DNA of 32,105 nucleotides from Fidelibacterota bacterium (GCA_029939675.1 JAOZSM010000007.1:1448-33552), one strand, 5' to 3'; positions 1-9,389 are shown, counted from the stretch's first letter. Numbers and translations: made by a program. The notes: a model not told the origin generated them from the letters alone.

Positions 1-2087
1 TTTTCATTGGCTGGGTCAGAAGCAACCGTACCATCAAAGTAGATCACATTGTCCATAATCGGTGGTTTTTCAACATAGCCAAAGTTTCCGAAAACACTGA
101 AATTATCAGCAAGATGAAATTTACCACCACCCTTTACCTGCATGGCGCCAATTGCATCAGATTTGATGATCTCATTGGCAACAGTAAAGTGATCCTGGTA
201 AGAGTACTTAATGGAAGAGAAACCAGCCATACCGTAAGCAGAAATTGCACCGGCAGTATAGTTACCCTGAGCAAAGCCACCAATCCAGTCAACTGTGGTT
301 TCATTGTGATAAGCAATGATATCACCCAGCTCAACGCGTTTCCCATTAGGTGCGTTATCATCAGCAAAATCCAGATAATAATCGCCACCCAACAGATCAC
401 GAACTTCACGAGCATGTTCGATACCAGCAGTCCGCCAGTCAATACCAATCTGGAGTTTGAGCATTTCACTCATGTCAAAGTTCAGTTTGGAGATCAAGCC
501 GATGGTGCTTTGACGGTTGATACTATTACGTAAAATACCTACGGACTGGTTGTTGTTGTCACCATGTGTGCGCTCCAGGAGACCTTTGTCAACATAAACT
601 GAATCTTCCGAGCCTGAGTTCATGGCGATAAGAGCATCCCAATCACGGGTCCAGGGACCGCTACCATAGTAGAATTTGTAATCATCATCACCAAGGTTGC
701 CGTCAGCATCCATGGTGGGGATTTTACCATAAGTACCAGTACCACCACCGGAACCACCTGACCAATACAGAACTGAGGATAATCTTAATTTCTCAGAAAT
801 ATTCATATAATGGTTCAAGTTAACCAGAGGTTTGTGAAAGTAATTTTCCCGTTCGTTCAGGAAATTAGGATCATGACGTTCCATGGTTTTATCACCATAC
901 ATATACCAGTACTGTTCACCGGCATAATCAGAACTTATGGGAGACCAGTTCTGGTTAAATAAACGACCAGCGTCTGTGCCATCATCTTTGGTGAACTGAG
1001 CATTATACTCTTGCCAGTCACTGTCGCCATCACCATCAGAATCAACGGCATCCATAGCATCTTTATCGGCTACTTCTGCTGCAAATTCCTGGTCATAGGC
1101 CATTACGTTCTGTTTATACAGATTCTGGCCATGACGCTGAGGGGCGCCAATGGCATATACTTCAAAACGATTGTCTGAACTGACAGCATAAGCTGCACCA
1201 AAATAATAAGCCCATGAGTCGGTCCAGGTTTTATCAACAATACCGGTACCGGTTTTACGAACGATGGTGCTGCTAAGAGCAACTTTGTCACCGATTAGGC
1301 CAGTATTATAGTTAACAGTAGTTTTTAAGAAGTCACCTGATCCAGCTTCTTGTTTGAAGCTTCCACCAGCTTGAAGGGCAGTAGGATCGGTGATAATATT
1401 CATTGTTCCACCAATAGAAGGGGTAGCCAGGTTTACAGCACTAAGTCCACGCTGCATCTGGATTGAAGATGTTGCATCACCAACACCATCCCAGTTTGAC
1501 CAATATACCCAACCGTTTTCCATATCATTCTGAGGAACACCGTTGATCATCACAGCAACATTACGCTGGTTGAATCCACGAACATTGATACGGGCATCAC
1601 CAGCACCACCACCCTGATTGGTAGCGTATACTGATGGGGTTGTGTTAAGAACCAATGGAATATCCTGCGAACCAAGACGAACTTCCATTTCTTCTTTAGA
1701 AACATTTGTATAGGCTACGGGTGTGTTTCTATCAGCACGGGAGGCTAGCACTTCCAAAGCACTCATTTCCAAAGCTTGACTGGTAAGTGCAAAATTCAGG
1801 GTTGTAGCAACACCGCTGGCAATCTGAGCACTCATTGAGATTGTTTCGTAGCCGATCACAGAAGCGGATACGGTGTAATTACCGGCTGGAATGCCTTCAA
1901 TAACGTAGGCGCCGGACAAATCAGATGCACCACCATATGGCTGGCCATCAACGATCACATTTGCGCCTGGTAGGGCATCACCTGTGTTGCCATCTGTAAC
2001 TGTACCAGTAAGGGTACCCTGAGCCAGGGCCAATGCTGGAACCATTACAACAACGAGCAGTACAGCAAATAAGTAACGTTTACTCAT
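1..2087 (-). CDS. TonB-dependent receptor with N-terminal carboxypeptidase-regulatory-like domain (3' end truncated by window edge)
   Basis: Manual minus-strand translation from ATG at 2087 is open to the window edge: MSKRYLFAVLLVVVMVPALALAQGTLTGTVTDGNTGDALPGANVIVDGQPYGGASDLSGAYVIEGIPAGNYTV...; plug-like NVRGFNQRNVAVMINGVPQNDMENGWVYWSNWDGVGDATSSIQMQRGLS; strong SD (aaaggagg) upstream. Not in the ORF track because it has no stop in the window. Confidence 0.93.
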   Translation of the reverse strand, partial: MSKRYLFAVLLVVVMVPALALAQGTLTGTVTDGNTGDALPGANVIVDGQPYGGASDLSGAYVIEGIPAGNYTVSASVIGYETISMSAQIASGVATTLNFALTSQALEMSALEVLASRADRNTPVAYTNVSKEEMEVRLGSQDIPLVLNTTPSVYATNQGGGAGDARINVRGFNQRNVAVMINGVPQNDMENGWVYWSNWDGVGDATSSIQMQRGLSAVNLATPSIGGTMNIITDPTALQAGGSFKQEAGSGDFLKTTVNYNTGLIGDKVALSSTIVRKTGTGIVDKTWTDSWAYYFGAAYAVSSDNRFEVYAIGAPQRHGQNLYKQNVMAYDQEFAAEVADKDAMDAVDSDGDGDSDWQEYNAQFTKDDGTDAGRLFNQNWSPISSDYAGEQYWYMYGDKTMERHDPNFLNERENYFHKPLVNLNHYMNISEKLRLSSVLYWSGGSGGGTGTYGKIPTMDADGNLGDDDYKFYYGSGPWTRDWDALIAMNSGSEDSVYVDKGLLERTHGDNNNQSVGILRNSINRQSTIGLISKLNFDMSEMLKLQIGIDWRTAGIEHAREVRDLLGGDYYLDFADDNAPNGKRVELGDIIAYHNETTVDWIGGFAQGNYTAGAISAYGMAGFSSIKYSYQDHFTVANEIIKSDAIGAMQVKGGGKFHLADNFSVFGNFGYVEKPPIMDNVIYFDGTVASDPANE

Positions 2088-2660
2088 GTTCTTGTTTTCC
2101 TCCTTTTAGTGGATATACAATTTTTGCAACGACTGTGACAGACATCACATAATGAATGGACCCTACGGGGTTTTCCGCCCAGATAAGTTCCATAGATTTC
2201 TTAATTTACTCCATCCATTGCGGCGCAAGATAGACCGGCACTTTTCACCTGTCAATACCCAATTTGTTGGAATTTTGTTATATCATGGTGAAACGTTCAA
2301 CACCCACAACTATTAGGGGTTATCAGACATTTTGGCTCAATATGTTGTATATACGTGTTTTATTAGTGATATCATAATCAATGCCTGCGAAAAATATTTT
2401 CGAATACAGGAAAAATTAAAAAAGCATCTTTAAATTCGACCTTGTCTGCGAAATTACTTTGTGCGAATTGTCACAACTAAATTCCATTGCACTTTGCTTA
2501 TGGATACGCTCCCTCTGCCCTCCCATCTATGTTTCCGTGAAACTACGCCGTGGCAGGTTGGGCATCTCTCCCGAGGGGGAGAAAACTAGTGCAATCAAAT
2601 GAGTACTCGTTTAAACTGGGCATGTTAGATATGATCAAGAATTCAGACTGGAAGTAATCC

Positions 2661-3971
2661 ATGATAAAAACAAATGCTGAACTCCTCTTACCCGCAGGCA
2701 ACTTTGAAAAACTGAAATATGCCTTCGCCTATGGGGCAGATGCGGTTTATGCTGGTGTGCCTCGCTATTCGTTGCGGACCCGGGAAAATGATTTCCGGAA
2801 GGAATCCCTGGTAGAAGCTATCGCCTATACCCATGACCTGGGCAAACAGATCTATCTTACCATGAACATTTATGCCCACAATAGCAAAATCAAGGGTTTC
2901 ATGGTTGAGCTGGAGCGCATGATGCAGTACGATCCAGATGCTGTGATTATGTCAGATCCTGGTCTAATATATTTGGCTCGCAAAGAATTTCCTGATCTGG
3001 ATATTCATCTTTCAACCCAGGCGAATTGTACCAATTGGGCCAGTGCTGCTTTTTGGCGTGATCATGGAGCCAGCAGGATTATCCTATCCAGGGAATTAAG
3101 TCTAAAAGAAATTGCCGAGATTCATGCAAAGGTCCCAGATGTTGAGCTGGAAGCTTTTGTCCATGGTGCCATCTGTATCGCTTACTCCGGTCGCTGTCTG
3201 ATCACCAATTACATGAATAATATGGATGCCAATCAGGGGACCTGTACCAACTCATGTCGCTGGGGCTACAATTTTGGTCAAAAAACCCCCAGTTTACTTG
3301 CCTTGGAAAGCGAAGAGATTGTCCAGCCCGAAAAATATCAATCACCCGGTGATGGATTCTTTTTGGAAGAACCAAAACGTCCGGGGCAACATTTCAATAT
3401 GCTTGAAGATGAACATGGCACCTACATGATGAATGCCAAGGACCTGTGTTCCATCGAGCTAATTCAACAAATGCGGGATGCCGGAATCGTAAGCTATAAG
3501 GTGGAAGGTCGTACCAAATCAGTCTACTATGCCGCCATGGTGGCCCGCTCCTACCGCAAAGCCATCGATGACGTAATAAATGATAGGCCTTTTGATTCAA
3601 AAAATCTCCAGGACTTGATCGGCATTGCTCATCGGGGCTATATTTCAGGATTTTACACCAAGAATCCCCAGGAATATGGGCAAAACTATGTTGATCCTTC
3701 ATCCCAGGATTTCACCCACCAGAATGCTGGAATGGTCATCGGCTGGGATCAGGTGGCTCAACTTTTAGAATTTGAGATTAAGAACCAGATCAGAGTGGAG
3801 GATAGCCTTGAGGTCATCTCACCCAGTAAAACAGTCACTATCCAGGTCAAAGGATTGTTAAATGCCCGGAAACGTCCTGTTGATGTGGTTCATGGTGGGA
3901 CCGGTTTGGGCTATATCCCCTTTGATCACGATCCTGGTGATTTTACGGTGATGCGCAAAAAACTCAATTGA
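2661..3971 (+). CDS. trhP: U32 family peptidase / tRNA 5-hydroxyuridine modification protein TrhP (YegQ)-like
   Basis: ORF 436 aa; ELLLPAGNFEKLKYAFAYGADAVYAG, HLSTQANCTNWASAAFWRDHGASRIILSREL, EAFVHGAICIAYSGRCLITNYM...NQGTCTNSCRW are U32/YegQ family hallmarks. Confidence 0.9.
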   Translation: MIKTNAELLLPAGNFEKLKYAFAYGADAVYAGVPRYSLRTRENDFRKESLVEAIAYTHDLGKQIYLTMNIYAHNSKIKGFMVELERMMQYDPDAVIMSDPGLIYLARKEFPDLDIHLSTQANCTNWASAAFWRDHGASRIILSRELSLKEIAEIHAKVPDVELEAFVHGAICIAYSGRCLITNYMNNMDANQGTCTNSCRWGYNFGQKTPSLLALESEEIVQPEKYQSPGDGFFLEEPKRPGQHFNMLEDEHGTYMMNAKDLCSIELIQQMRDAGIVSYKVEGRTKSVYYAAMVARSYRKAIDDVINDRPFDSKNLQDLIGIAHRGYISGFYTKNPQEYGQNYVDPSSQDFTHQNAGMVIGWDQVAQLLEFEIKNQIRVEDSLEVISPSKTVTIQVKGLLNARKRPVDVVHGGTGLGYIPFDHDPGDFTVMRKKLN

Positions 3972-3972
3972 C

Positions 3973-3998
3973 CAAGCGGGGATTCGAATCCCCGCTTG
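3973..3998. repeat. 26-bp perfect palindrome CAAGCGGGGATTCGAATCCCCGCTTG
   Basis: Exact self-complementarity, 2 nt after the U32 gene stop; related copies at 8005-8032 and (interrupted) 14943-15226. Confidence 0.9.
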
Positions 3999-4051
3999 CA
4001 TATCCAATATTCTGTCCAGCTAACCAGTTTCCGGGAGAGTGTAACGATGAC

Positions 4052-4371
4052 TAATACCACTTGCATTTCCAAGCGGCCTATGAATTCAAAATATTTTTTC
4101 GTTTATCAATCTTGATGCCCCCGCAAAAAGTATATGACAGAACATGAAAATCACCTTAACATCAATAAATATAGTCATTTAGGCGAATACGGGCTATGTT
4201 TTTAATTATCAACACTTTGCGTCTCTGCGTTCTCTGCGAGAGGGACTTTTTGCGGGGGCGTCAATCTTCAAGTTTTTAAGCATAGCCATAGCTATGGTAG
4301 AAACTTTAAGTGCAGAGAAACGGGAAAAGATGCAGAAGTCATGGGCTGATTGGAAGTGCAATTGGTATAAG
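4052..4371. repeat. Fold-back (long inverted repeat) element, interrupted by a 149-bp MITE
   Basis: Left arm 4052-4087 TAATACCACTTGCATTTCCAAGCGGCCTATGAATTC matches the reverse complement of 4335-4370 (TTATACCAATTGCACTTCCAATCAGCCCATGACTTC) at 29/36; complementarity continues weakly inward to a CCATAGCTATGG centre. Confidence 0.75.
4114..4262. mobile_element. MITE-like element with near-perfect TIRs and 6-bp target duplication AATCTT
   Basis: Left end GATGCCCCCGCAAAAAGT, right end reverse complement GACGCCCCCGCAAAAAGT (17/18); AATCTT at 4108-4113 and 4263-4268; related copy at 31720-31971. Confidence 0.8.
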
Positions 4372-4434
4372 CTGGTTTCAACTCAACCCCGACTCTGCAA
4401 CCTGTTTGGCTCGCTCTGCTCCCTGAAAACAGGT

Positions 4435-4830
4435 TTATTGTAGGTATACCATCTTAATTGTCTGGCTAAAACTCCCCGCCTCCAATCGACAGAAATACAC
4501 ACCGGTACTCACCGGTTTTCCAACTTGGTTTAGGCCATCCCATTGAACTTGATAAGCTCCTTCAGGTTGGTGGTCAGTAGTTAGTGTGTTGATTAAACGA
4601 CCTCGTACATCGTAGATAAACAGCTTCACATCAGATGCTTCCGCTACCATTGGTAATGGTAAAGCCATTCAGAACAGCACTTGTTTCTCCAGAAGCAAAG
4701 GTAACCGTACTGCCATTTCCATTTCCATCGATAATTGTTGCTTCAGGTCCATTGGTTGATCGAAGGGTGATATTTTTACCATTGAAGTTGATGTTCTCCA
4801 CGTAGGTGCCGCGACTATCATCCAGACTAA
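4435..4830 (-). pseudogene. Remnant of a beta-helix surface protein: N-terminal beta-helix piece joined out of frame to a T9SS type A sorting domain
   Basis: Minus-strand frame 1 reads SRGTYVENINFNGKNITLRSTNGPEATIIDGNGNGSTVTFASGETSAVLNGFTITNGSGSI*, homologous to 23508..26012; then in another frame EASDVKLFIYDVRGRLINTL...VSTGVYFCRLEAGSFSQTIKMVYLQ. Middle of gene and 5' end missing. Confidence 0.8.
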
Positions 4831-4834
4831 ATTA

Positions 4835-7800
4835 ATGGATACCCGCCCCTTCTTACCTTTACTCCCCACAGTTTCATTTTCCAGATATTATCCTATATTG
4901 CAGGAAAGGATTAAAGCGTTATCATTTAGGTCGCAACAACGGGGAGCCTGTTTGTTTTTATACCGATATCTGTTCTTGCTATTTATAGCTGTCTTTTGTT
5001 ACGGTCATGAAGACCAACTAAAGTTTGATCACCTTACAGTCGAAGACGGGCTCTCCCAGGGAACTGTTTATGCCATTCTTCAGGATAATCGGGGCTTTAT
5101 GTGGTTTGGTACCCGCTTTGGTCTGAATCGCTATGACGGCTATAATTTCAGATCATTCAATAATGATCCCAATGACCTCAACAGTCTCCCCGGTCATCGA
5201 GTATTAGGCTTACTTGAAGATCATAATGGATCCCTATGGGTTGCTACTGAAATGGGGGGGGTGGCCAGATATAATCGTAATACAGAAAACTTTACAAATT
5301 TTAGACACGACGCAACTGATCCAGGGAGCCTGAGCAGCAATCTTACGATCACCCTTTTTGAAGACTCTGAACAAACCCTTTGGGTCGGAACTCAACAGGG
5401 TCTCAATCGCCTGGATAAAGACCAACTTGAATTTGAAAAATACTTCCATGTTGAGGGGGACAGCTCAACCCTTTCCAGCAGCCACATCTCAGCCATCGCT
5501 GAAATCATGCCAGGGACTTTGTTGCTAGGACTGGGTAATGGCTCTCTGGCAACATTGAATCTACTATCAGGAAAAATCACAAACATCCAAAATGGATTGT
5601 TTCATCCCTCCCGGTCCGGAACACGCCCTATCACCAGTATTACCAAAGATAGAGACCATGATTATCTTTGGTTAAGTCGGTATGGGTTTGGCCTGGTGAG
5701 GTATGATTTTAAGGACGGAATCCTGAATCATTATAAACAAGCAACTAATTCGTATAACGCAGTTGGAGCGAATTTTCTATATTCTATTGCTCAAGATCAA
5801 ATGGGCCAGTTATGGCTGGGGTCAGTGAGTGGACTGACTGTTTTTGATCCAAAGACTGAAGCATTCAGTTTCAATGTTCATGATGATCAAAACCCTGGCA
5901 GCATCAATGATGAGATTATCCAATCATGCTTTATTGATGAGCAGGGATTGGTCTGGGCCGGTTCCGAGTCAAAGGGTATCAATATTTACAAGCCCAAACA
6001 GATCCGTTTTGAGCACATCAGGTATGACGTAGATAATCCCCAGGGTCCAAGTGCAAATAGTGTTTACTCCCTTGCTGAAGATCAGGGTGGAGACATCTGG
6101 TTTACGACCATGCCAGGGGGCACAAATCGCTTTAATCCTGTTAGTGGTACATATAGATATTACCAGACCGATGATAGTAAGCCAGTCTGGAGTCTGAATT
6201 ATGCTATGCAGGTTATGATTGATCAAACCGGCATGGCCTGGATGGGGAGTGCCGCTGCAGGACTGTCTGAGGTTGACCCAGCTAGTGGCACACGCCTGAG
6301 TCTATATTTTAATCGCGCTTCAGATCCAATGAGCCTAAGTGAATCAAATATCCTTTCTATCACAGAGCGTCGTAATGGGACGATCTGGGTCGGGACTAAA
6401 AACAAGGGTTTGAATCGTTTCAATCGAGAGACAAATAATTTCACCCGGTTTCAATATGATCCAAATGATTCATCAAGTATCAGCGGGGACCGTATTTATG
6501 TACTTCTTGAAGATCATGCCGATGTGCTTTGGATTGGAACAGCTAAAGGTGGTTTGAATCGATTTCAGGCGGGTACTGAATCATTTACTGCGTATAAATA
6601 TGCTATTGATGATGATAATTGTATTGGGAGCAATTGTGTATTAACCCTCCATGAAGACAGTCGGAATAATCTCTGGATTGGTACTCGAGGGGGTGGTCTA
6701 AATAAACTGGATTCAACCCGCCAAACATTTTCCACATTGGATATTGGCTTTGATAATATTGATATCATCGTTTACAAAATTCTGGAAGATGATCACGGGT
6801 TTCTCTGGTTATCTACGAATAATGGCATAATTAAAGTTGATCCGGAGCAGGGATTTCTTAATCGATACACCCTTATTGATGGACTCCAGGGTACTGAGTT
6901 TTTTTACAACTCCGGCTTGAAAGATTCACAGGGCTATCTGTATTTTGGTGGAGCTAACGGTTTCAATCGCTTTCATCCCGACTCTATTTTGAATAACAAT
7001 CATATCCCACCCGTCGTGATCACGAATTTAAAAATTAATTATACCGATGTCCCTATTGGGGAAATGTCTGATGGTCGGACCGTCCTAAGCAAATCCATTA
7101 CTGAAACGAATAAGATTATTTTGAGTCACCTGGATAGGACAATTACTTTTACTTATTCTGCCCTGGATTACTCAGATACAGAGCGGAATCGGTTTGCCTA
7201 TATGCTGGAAAATTTTGATGATTCCTGGGTCGATGCTGGGGCCAATCATCAAGTGAGCTATATGAATTTAGAGCCCGGGGATTACATCTTTAGAGTGAAG
7301 GCTAGCAACAATGATGGCTTGTGGAACGAAGCGGGAGTATCCCTGGCTATTTCAATTTTGCCACCATTTTGGGAAACCTGGTGGTTTAAGCTTGTATCGT
7401 CGCTTGGATTAATAGTCATGATCCTCATCTATGTCCGTCTCCGAATGAAACATATGGAGCTTGAGAAAAAGAAGTTGGAAGCATTGGTCATAGAACGTAC
7501 GGCTGAACTAAAGCTGGAAATAGAAGAGCGCCAACGCGTTGAAACTGAAAAGATGCAACTGAAAGTTGACCATTTAAGAAGAGAGTTGGTCAGTCAATCC
7601 ATTTGTGTTACTGAAAAACAGGAGATCATGAATAACCTGTTTAAAGAGCTGAAAGATATCCAGAAAATGGATGCCAATGAGATGCGTGAACGCTTTAATG
7701 GGGTGGTCAGATACTTTAAGAATTTATTTAAGTCTGATCAGGATTGGGGCGAATTTGAAAAGTGGTTTACGGAAGTGCATACTGATTTCTTTGAGAATCT

Positions 7801-7996
7801 CCGTCGAGACCATAGCGAACTTTCTCAACGGGAGGTCAAAGTTTGTGCTTTGCTCCGTTTAAACCTGTCCTCCAAAGAAATTGCCAATCTCTTAAACGTC
7901 CAATTGAATACAGTGGAGATCTACCGTCACCGCATCCGAAAAAAAATAAATCTGCCCACAGAGGCCAACCTAAACCAATATTTTGCGCGGATTTAG
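4835..7996 (+). CDS. Membrane-spanning regulator: Reg_prop beta-propeller sensor, Y_Y_Y domain, TM helix, coiled coil, C-terminal LuxR-type HTH (true start probably TTG at 4952)
   Basis: Repeated ILQDNRGFMWFGTRFGLNRYDG-type motifs; AYMLENFDDSWVDAGANHQVSYMNLEPGDYIFRVKASNNDG = Y_Y_Y; TM WWFKLVSSLGLIVMILIYVRLRM; HTH LSQREVKVCALLRLNLSSKEIANLLNVQLNTVEIYRHRIRKKINL. Paralogue of 28534..31575. Confidence 0.9.
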   Translation: MDTRPFLPLLPTVSFSRYYPILQERIKALSFRSQQRGACLFLYRYLFLLFIAVFCYGHEDQLKFDHLTVEDGLSQGTVYAILQDNRGFMWFGTRFGLNRYDGYNFRSFNNDPNDLNSLPGHRVLGLLEDHNGSLWVATEMGGVARYNRNTENFTNFRHDATDPGSLSSNLTITLFEDSEQTLWVGTQQGLNRLDKDQLEFEKYFHVEGDSSTLSSSHISAIAEIMPGTLLLGLGNGSLATLNLLSGKITNIQNGLFHPSRSGTRPITSITKDRDHDYLWLSRYGFGLVRYDFKDGILNHYKQATNSYNAVGANFLYSIAQDQMGQLWLGSVSGLTVFDPKTEAFSFNVHDDQNPGSINDEIIQSCFIDEQGLVWAGSESKGINIYKPKQIRFEHIRYDVDNPQGPSANSVYSLAEDQGGDIWFTTMPGGTNRFNPVSGTYRYYQTDDSKPVWSLNYAMQVMIDQTGMAWMGSAAAGLSEVDPASGTRLSLYFNRASDPMSLSESNILSITERRNGTIWVGTKNKGLNRFNRETNNFTRFQYDPNDSSSISGDRIYVLLEDHADVLWIGTAKGGLNRFQAGTESFTAYKYAIDDDNCIGSNCVLTLHEDSRNNLWIGTRGGGLNKLDSTRQTFSTLDIGFDNIDIIVYKILEDDHGFLWLSTNNGIIKVDPEQGFLNRYTLIDGLQGTEFFYNSGLKDSQGYLYFGGANGFNRFHPDSILNNNHIPPVVITNLKINYTDVPIGEMSDGRTVLSKSITETNKIILSHLDRTITFTYSALDYSDTERNRFAYMLENFDDSWVDAGANHQVSYMNLEPGDYIFRVKASNNDGLWNEAGVSLAISILPPFWETWWFKLVSSLGLIVMILIYVRLRMKHMELEKKKLEALVIERTAELKLEIEERQRVETEKMQLKVDHLRRELVSQSICVTEKQEIMNNLFKELKDIQKMDANEMRERFNGVVRYFKNLFKSDQDWGEFEKWFTEVHTDFFENLRRDHSELSQREVKVCALLRLNLSSKEIANLLNVQLNTVEIYRHRIRKKINLPTEANLNQYFARI

Positions 7997-8004
7997 GGAT
8001 TCAT

Positions 8005-8032
8005 CCAGGCGGGGATTCGAATCCCCGCCTGG
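8005..8032. repeat. 28-bp perfect palindrome CCAGGCGGGGATTCGAATCCCCGCCTGG
   Basis: Exact self-complementarity, 8 nt after the regulator stop; same family as 3973-3998. Confidence 0.9.
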
Positions 8033-8063
8033 TAATACAAATAATGCAATGCATCTCCACAGA

Positions 8064-9389
8064 TCAGAAAATTAAATCCACCGAAATAAACTGGGTGTCC
8101 TCAAGATATTCATGGAGTACATAGGCGTAATCCAGTTTAATGATGACATCATCTACGCGGTGATGAAGACCAACTCCCAGGCTGCCTCTTTCATCAGCAT
8201 TGTTAAATTTATAACCGCCCCGCAGAATGAAACGTTGGGCGATGATTGTTTCCAGGCCAACCAGAACTTCTTCATCCTGATCATTATAGTGAGTGGCATC
8301 CAGGGCCAGTCTTGAATGAAGAAAAGGGGTTTGTAAGAGGTCCGTTGCCAGGCCAAATTGAAAGATCAAAGGGAGCGCATAATTTTCAGTTTGCAGATAT
8401 GTTGGTATCAAACGATTGGGGTACTGATCCAGAGGATCGTAGAAAGTAATCAGGTCAGAACCCTCAAAACGTAGTTCTTGCCCAAAATTACGCATAGACA
8501 TAGCAATGGTGGAATGGTTAAACTCAATATTATAGTGTGTCCCGCAATCGAAAGCCATACTGGTAGCTGTTTCATGCCAGATGCGTTGGCGAATATATTT
8601 CAGGGTGACTCCCACGCTGAATTGATCAATCAGTTTCCGGGCATAACTCACGCCTAACTGAAGATCCTGAGAATCAAAGAATTCCCCAGTTCCATCCGGT
8701 TGGAACTCTGTAGTTATTTCCATTTTTTCCATTCCCATAGCAAGGACCTGGAGTCCCACAGTACCATATTTTGGAGAACTCAAGGTGTACCCTATTGCCG
8801 TAACATCAAAAAATGTCATATGGGGTGTATGTGAAAAATGGAAGGCATGGGTATGATCCTGAGCTATTCCTGCCGGGTTCCAGAATAGAGCTGCGGCATC
8901 AATTGACATTCCTGTTACCGCACCACTCAAGGCCGCTGATCGGGCACCAGTGGGTATCTTCAGGAACTGGGCACCTACGGTTCCAAGATTTGGATTTTGG
9001 GCGTGTAAACCAGTTGTAAAAATCATGATCCACAAGACAGACTGAAGAGTGAGCAAGCCCTCTCGCAGAGTACGCCCCTCTACGCTCGATAAGCTTCGCC
9101 GGGCAAGCAGAGCCGCAGAGGTCGCGAAGGATAGTAACGAGTCACTCTTTTCTACATTGTAAAATCTCTTCCTGATCGGCAAAAGATAATACAAGGCTGT
9201 TGTATATCTTCGTGCCTTCGTGTCTTTGTGGCCAAAATTGTTAGCAACAATGCTTGGATTAAACGCCACTCCAGGTGATTGATTTTGGCTTTGGTCTTGA
9301 GATGCTAAACTTAACTGTTGAGCTTGTTTTGTCGTTGCACTTCTCGCAAAGACAAATCTGATAAATCCACGATTTGTATTGTAATTCAT
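8064..9389 (-). CDS. PorV/PorQ family outer-membrane protein (mature region from about NPNLGTVGAQFLKIPTGARSAALSGAVTG; ORF N-terminus largely repeat-derived)
   Basis: NLGTVGAQFLKIPTGARSAALSGAVTGMSIDAAALFWNPAGIA is the typical N-terminus of PorV/PorQ/UPF0164-type beta-barrels; ATG overlaps the upstream stop (ATGA). Confidence 0.82.
   Translation of the reverse strand: MNYNTNRGFIRFVFARSATTKQAQQLSLASQDQSQNQSPGVAFNPSIVANNFGHKDTKARRYTTALYYLLPIRKRFYNVEKSDSLLSFATSAALLARRSLSSVEGRTLREGLLTLQSVLWIMIFTTGLHAQNPNLGTVGAQFLKIPTGARSAALSGAVTGMSIDAAALFWNPAGIAQDHTHAFHFSHTPHMTFFDVTAIGYTLSSPKYGTVGLQVLAMGMEKMEITTEFQPDGTGEFFDSQDLQLGVSYARKLIDQFSVGVTLKYIRQRIWHETATSMAFDCGTHYNIEFNHSTIAMSMRNFGQELRFEGSDLITFYDPLDQYPNRLIPTYLQTENYALPLIFQFGLATDLLQTPFLHSRLALDATHYNDQDEEVLVGLETIIAQRFILRGGYKFNNADERGSLGVGLHHRVDDVIIKLDYAYVLHEYLEDTQFISVDLIF

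Noticed and set aside
134-469. ORF-track minus-strand 111-aa ORF (and 114..533 +, 1103..1291 -)
   Set aside because: Lie in other frames within the long open TBDR frame that runs off the left edge; no recognisable domain.
2520-2600. Possible repeat 'ctccctctgccctccc...ctctcccgagggggag' upstream of the U32 gene
   Set aside because: Weak complementarity and no second copy in the window; cannot support a call.
4399-4435. AACCTGTTT...AAACAGGTT hairpin downstream of the remnant as terminator
   Set aside because: Short stem, long loop, little U-tract; possible vestigial terminator but not well supported.
4669-4869. 66-aa minus ORF MGSKGKKGRVSINLVWMIVAAP...
   Set aside because: Wrong frame over the beta-helix remnant; the homologous frame is a different one.
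7843-8124. 93-aa plus ORF downstream/overlapping the regulator HTH
   Set aside because: Out-of-frame overlap with well-supported HTH codons and the 8005 palindrome.
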